Made by a program: the position numbers and the translations under genes. Below, in pieces: positions 4,934 through 6,664 of a stretch of DNA of 6,664 nt. Position 1 is the stretch's first letter. Each line of letters opens with the position of its first letter. This DNA comes from a bacterium. GTDB taxonomy: Bacteria; Vulcanimicrobiota; Xenobia; Xenobiales; Xenobiaceae. The notes beneath the pieces were generated by a model that saw only the letters and a list, made by a program, of their open reading frames with translations, searched no databases and was not told the origin of the DNA. The DNA lies in assembly GCA_017444045.1 (NCBI GenBank), contig JAFSXO010000063.1, positions 1-6,664 of the forward strand. The letters are read 5' to 3'.

Positions 4934-6664
4934 CTAAACTTTATTCATCACCTGCTGAGCGCGCCTACATTCGCGTCCCAGCACGCGCTTATAGGTTCTG
5001 CCCGCCAAATGATCCCAGGGCAGACATTCATGGCCCACCCGGTCTGCATAGGCCTCCTCGCGCCAGTCAAGTCCTACCGCTTTGACCGCGCTTTTCCAGT
5101 TCGAAAAGCTCGGATCAGCGCTGACCTTTTCCAGAACCTCGCCAAAGCGCCGATCGCCCCTGGCCAGAAGTCCCTGAATCAGCGCCCACTTTGAAGATTC
5201 GCCGCTGTAATGCACCCCGCCGATTTTGGCCAAGGAGCGCTCAAGATAAACAAAGCGCTTATCGGCCTGCGCGCGCTCCAGCATGGGGCTCCATTGGTAA
5301 GGAGTCATCGGCTTGGGCACAAACTGTCCCGCCGACAGAGTAATTTTACCTCCGGCGCAGCCGCAGGCGACCTGAAGCGCACGGGTCTGGCGCGCTAGCT
5401 CCACCAGCGCATCCAGGTGCTCCAGGCGCTCGCCGGGCAGCCCCACCATAGCGTACATGCGCAGATTCTTAATGCCAGCCTGAAATGAACGCTCTGCCGT
5501 CTGCAGATACTGGGCATCGGTAAAAAGCTTATTGATCGAGCGTCGCAGCTCATCCGATCCGACCTCAGGTGCCAGCGTAAGCGTCCGCGCTCCCCCCGCG
5601 ACTAGGGTCTGCAGCAGGCAGTCGGGAAGACGATCGGCCCGCAGCGAGGAAAACGCGACCGACAGACGGTTTTGGCGCAGACGCTCGCACAGCTCCTCTA
5701 TCTGGGGGTGGTTGCCAACAGCCGCCGAGATAAGCCCTACCTTGCCGGTATGAGCCATCAGGCGCTCAATGCCCTTCCAAATAGTTTCCAGAGGCTTCCA
5801 GCGCACCCCCAGATACGAATAGCCGACGCTGCAAAAGCGGCATGAGTAATAGCATCCGCGCGAGATCTCTGTAAGCCCAGAAAAGCCTAGCTCCGTGTCC
5901 TCAGTCAGAATATGAGAGGCCGATACGCTGTCGCGGAATACCGCCGCGGACATGCTATGCCGTTCCACCACAGAACCGCTGCGATCAGCTAGATAGGGTT
6001 CATCGGACGCACCCGCGGGAACACTTCCGGCTTCAGCTTGCGTACCGGCATCAGGTGAAGGCCAATAATCATCCTTGCCCTCGGCATGGCTGAGCCAGCC
6101 GCGCAGGCATCCACGCTCGTAAACAGGCTCCCACAGCGCCGGCAGATACATCCCCGGCACTCGGGCCAGAGCTTGACGGCAGGCCTCGCTGCTCCGGCGC
6201 CCGCTAAAGCTGCGCAGCACCTCTACCAGAGGAGCAACAACATCTTCGCCCTCACCCACGCAAAAGCCGTCGACAAAATCCGCGATAGGCTCGGGATTGA
6301 GCATTGTAATAGCTCCCCCAACCAAAATGAAAGGGTGACGCTCATCTCTCTGGGAGCTGCGCAGAGGTATACCCGCCAGACCGAGCATATTTACAAAATT
6401 AACGTAGTCGTGCTCATAAGCTACCGTAAACGCAACCACATCGTACTCGCTGAGGGGACGCTGGCTTTCCAAGGTAAACAAACGGCGCCCGCATTGGCGG
6501 TACAACTGCAGCTCGGCTTCATTAGGTAAGAAGAAACGCTCACAGGACACACCGGGCAGGCTGTTAAACAGGCCATATATTATCTGCATTCCCAAATTGG
6601 ACATCCCCACACTGTACACATTGGGATATCCCAGGGCTATCCGCAGATCGCCGCCCGCAGCCGG
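4934..6664 (-). CDS. B12-binding-domain-type radical SAM protein, 5' end cut by the window
   Basis: At least 576 residues are in frame. The GTG at 6619 can look like a start, but the frame stays open to the edge, and the 15 residues before it (ending LRIALGYPN) run into VYSVGMSNLG, the conserved N-terminus of uncharacterised rSAM proteins of the TIGR03960 type. So the start is outside the window. Order, counted from GTG 6619: cobalamin-binding-like domain (1-135; it lacks the DxHxxG base-off motif), a linker, then the radical SAM core with CYYSCRFC (C256, C260, C263), which binds the 4Fe-4S cluster that cleaves S-adenosylmethionine. APEVGSDELRRSINK and GLPGE follow (about 350-394). The conserved C-terminal region includes GLLARGDRRFGEVL and LPWDHL. 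The substrate is unknown. Family members are often followed by, or fused to, a DUF2344 (TIGR03936) protein, but here pgeF follows. The linker (about 183-245) is rich in Ala, Ser, Gly and acidic residues. Stop is TAG. Confidence 0.85.
   Translation of the reverse strand, partial: PAAGGDLRIALGYPNVYSVGMSNLGMQIIYGLFNSLPGVSCERFFLPNEAELQLYRQCGRRLFTLESQRPLSEYDVVAFTVAYEHDYVNFVNMLGLAGIPLRSSQRDERHPFILVGGAITMLNPEPIADFVDGFCVGEGEDVVAPLVEVLRSFSGRRSSEACRQALARVPGMYLPALWEPVYERGCLRGWLSHAEGKDDYWPSPDAGTQAEAGSVPAGASDEPYLADRSGSVVERHSMSAAVFRDSVSASHILTEDTELGFSGLTEISRGCYYSCRFCSVGYSYLGVRWKPLETIWKGIERLMAHTGKVGLISAAVGNHPQIEELCERLRQNRLSVAFSSLRADRLPDCLLQTLVAGGARTLTLAPEVGSDELRRSINKLFTDAQYLQTAERSFQAGIKNLRMYAMVGLPGERLEHLDALVELARQTRALQVACGCAGGKITLSAGQFVPKPMTPYQWSPMLERAQADKRFVYLERSLAKIGGVHYSGESSKWALIQGLLARGDRRFGEVLEKVSADPSFSNWKSAVKAVGLDWREEAYADRVGHECLPWDHLAGRTYKRVLGRECRRAQQVMNKV

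Noticed and set aside
4186..5085. 299-codon open frame on the plus strand opposite pgeF and the radical SAM 3' end
   Set aside because: It is antisense to two clearly homologous genes, spans their junction, has no family motif, and arises from the codon bias of the minus-strand genes.
6617..6619. GTG as start of the radical SAM gene
   Set aside because: The frame is open to the window edge, and the upstream residues (LRIALGYPN) continue the conserved N-terminal strand of the family.
1..6664. CRISPR array, insertion sequence or prophage genes
   Set aside because: There are no regularly spaced repeats, transposase or phage-like reading frames. The only repeats are the short motifs listed.

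Overview
The window looks like a chromosomal segment of a Bacillota-type bacterium. Base composition is roughly balanced, there are good Shine-Dalgarno sites, a PhoB/WalR-like response regulator and a radical SAM protein of a type common in anaerobes. A Negativicutes or Clostridia origin is my guess; nothing here proves it. All five genes lie on the minus strand, so transcription runs from high to low coordinates.

Read in that direction: (1) a B12-binding-domain-type radical SAM protein that enters at the right edge and lacks its true start (4934-6664); (2) pgeF, a DUF152/YfiH-type peptidoglycan editing factor (3922-4878); (3) an OmpR/PhoB-family response regulator (3157-3900, GTG start); (4) a cytoplasmic PAS histidine-kinase-like protein (2005-3051); (5) an NCS2-like membrane permease (234-1844). 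Genes 1 to 3 are close together (gaps of 55 and 21 nt) and are probably co-transcribed. The gaps before the kinase (105 nt) and the permease (160 nt) are longer and hold hairpins and repeats that look regulatory. A strong Rho-independent terminator ends the unit at 61-96. A near-consensus promoter overlaps that terminator and fires off the left edge into something not in the window.

The most unusual point is the kinase. Its ATP-binding half has all the expected boxes, but the phospho-accepting histidine of the H-box is an arginine, and the catalytic acidic residue after it is a serine. The partner regulator keeps every phosphorylation residue. This suggests a regulator served by a non-canonical or pseudo-kinase sensor. 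A second signal may connect the pair to its neighbourhood: GTTA-type repeats, with the shared order GTTAGCG...GTTAGCAT, occur both upstream of the permease and between regulator and kinase. They are candidate binding sites for the regulator, which would make this a small autoregulated circuit controlling the permease. That link is inference.
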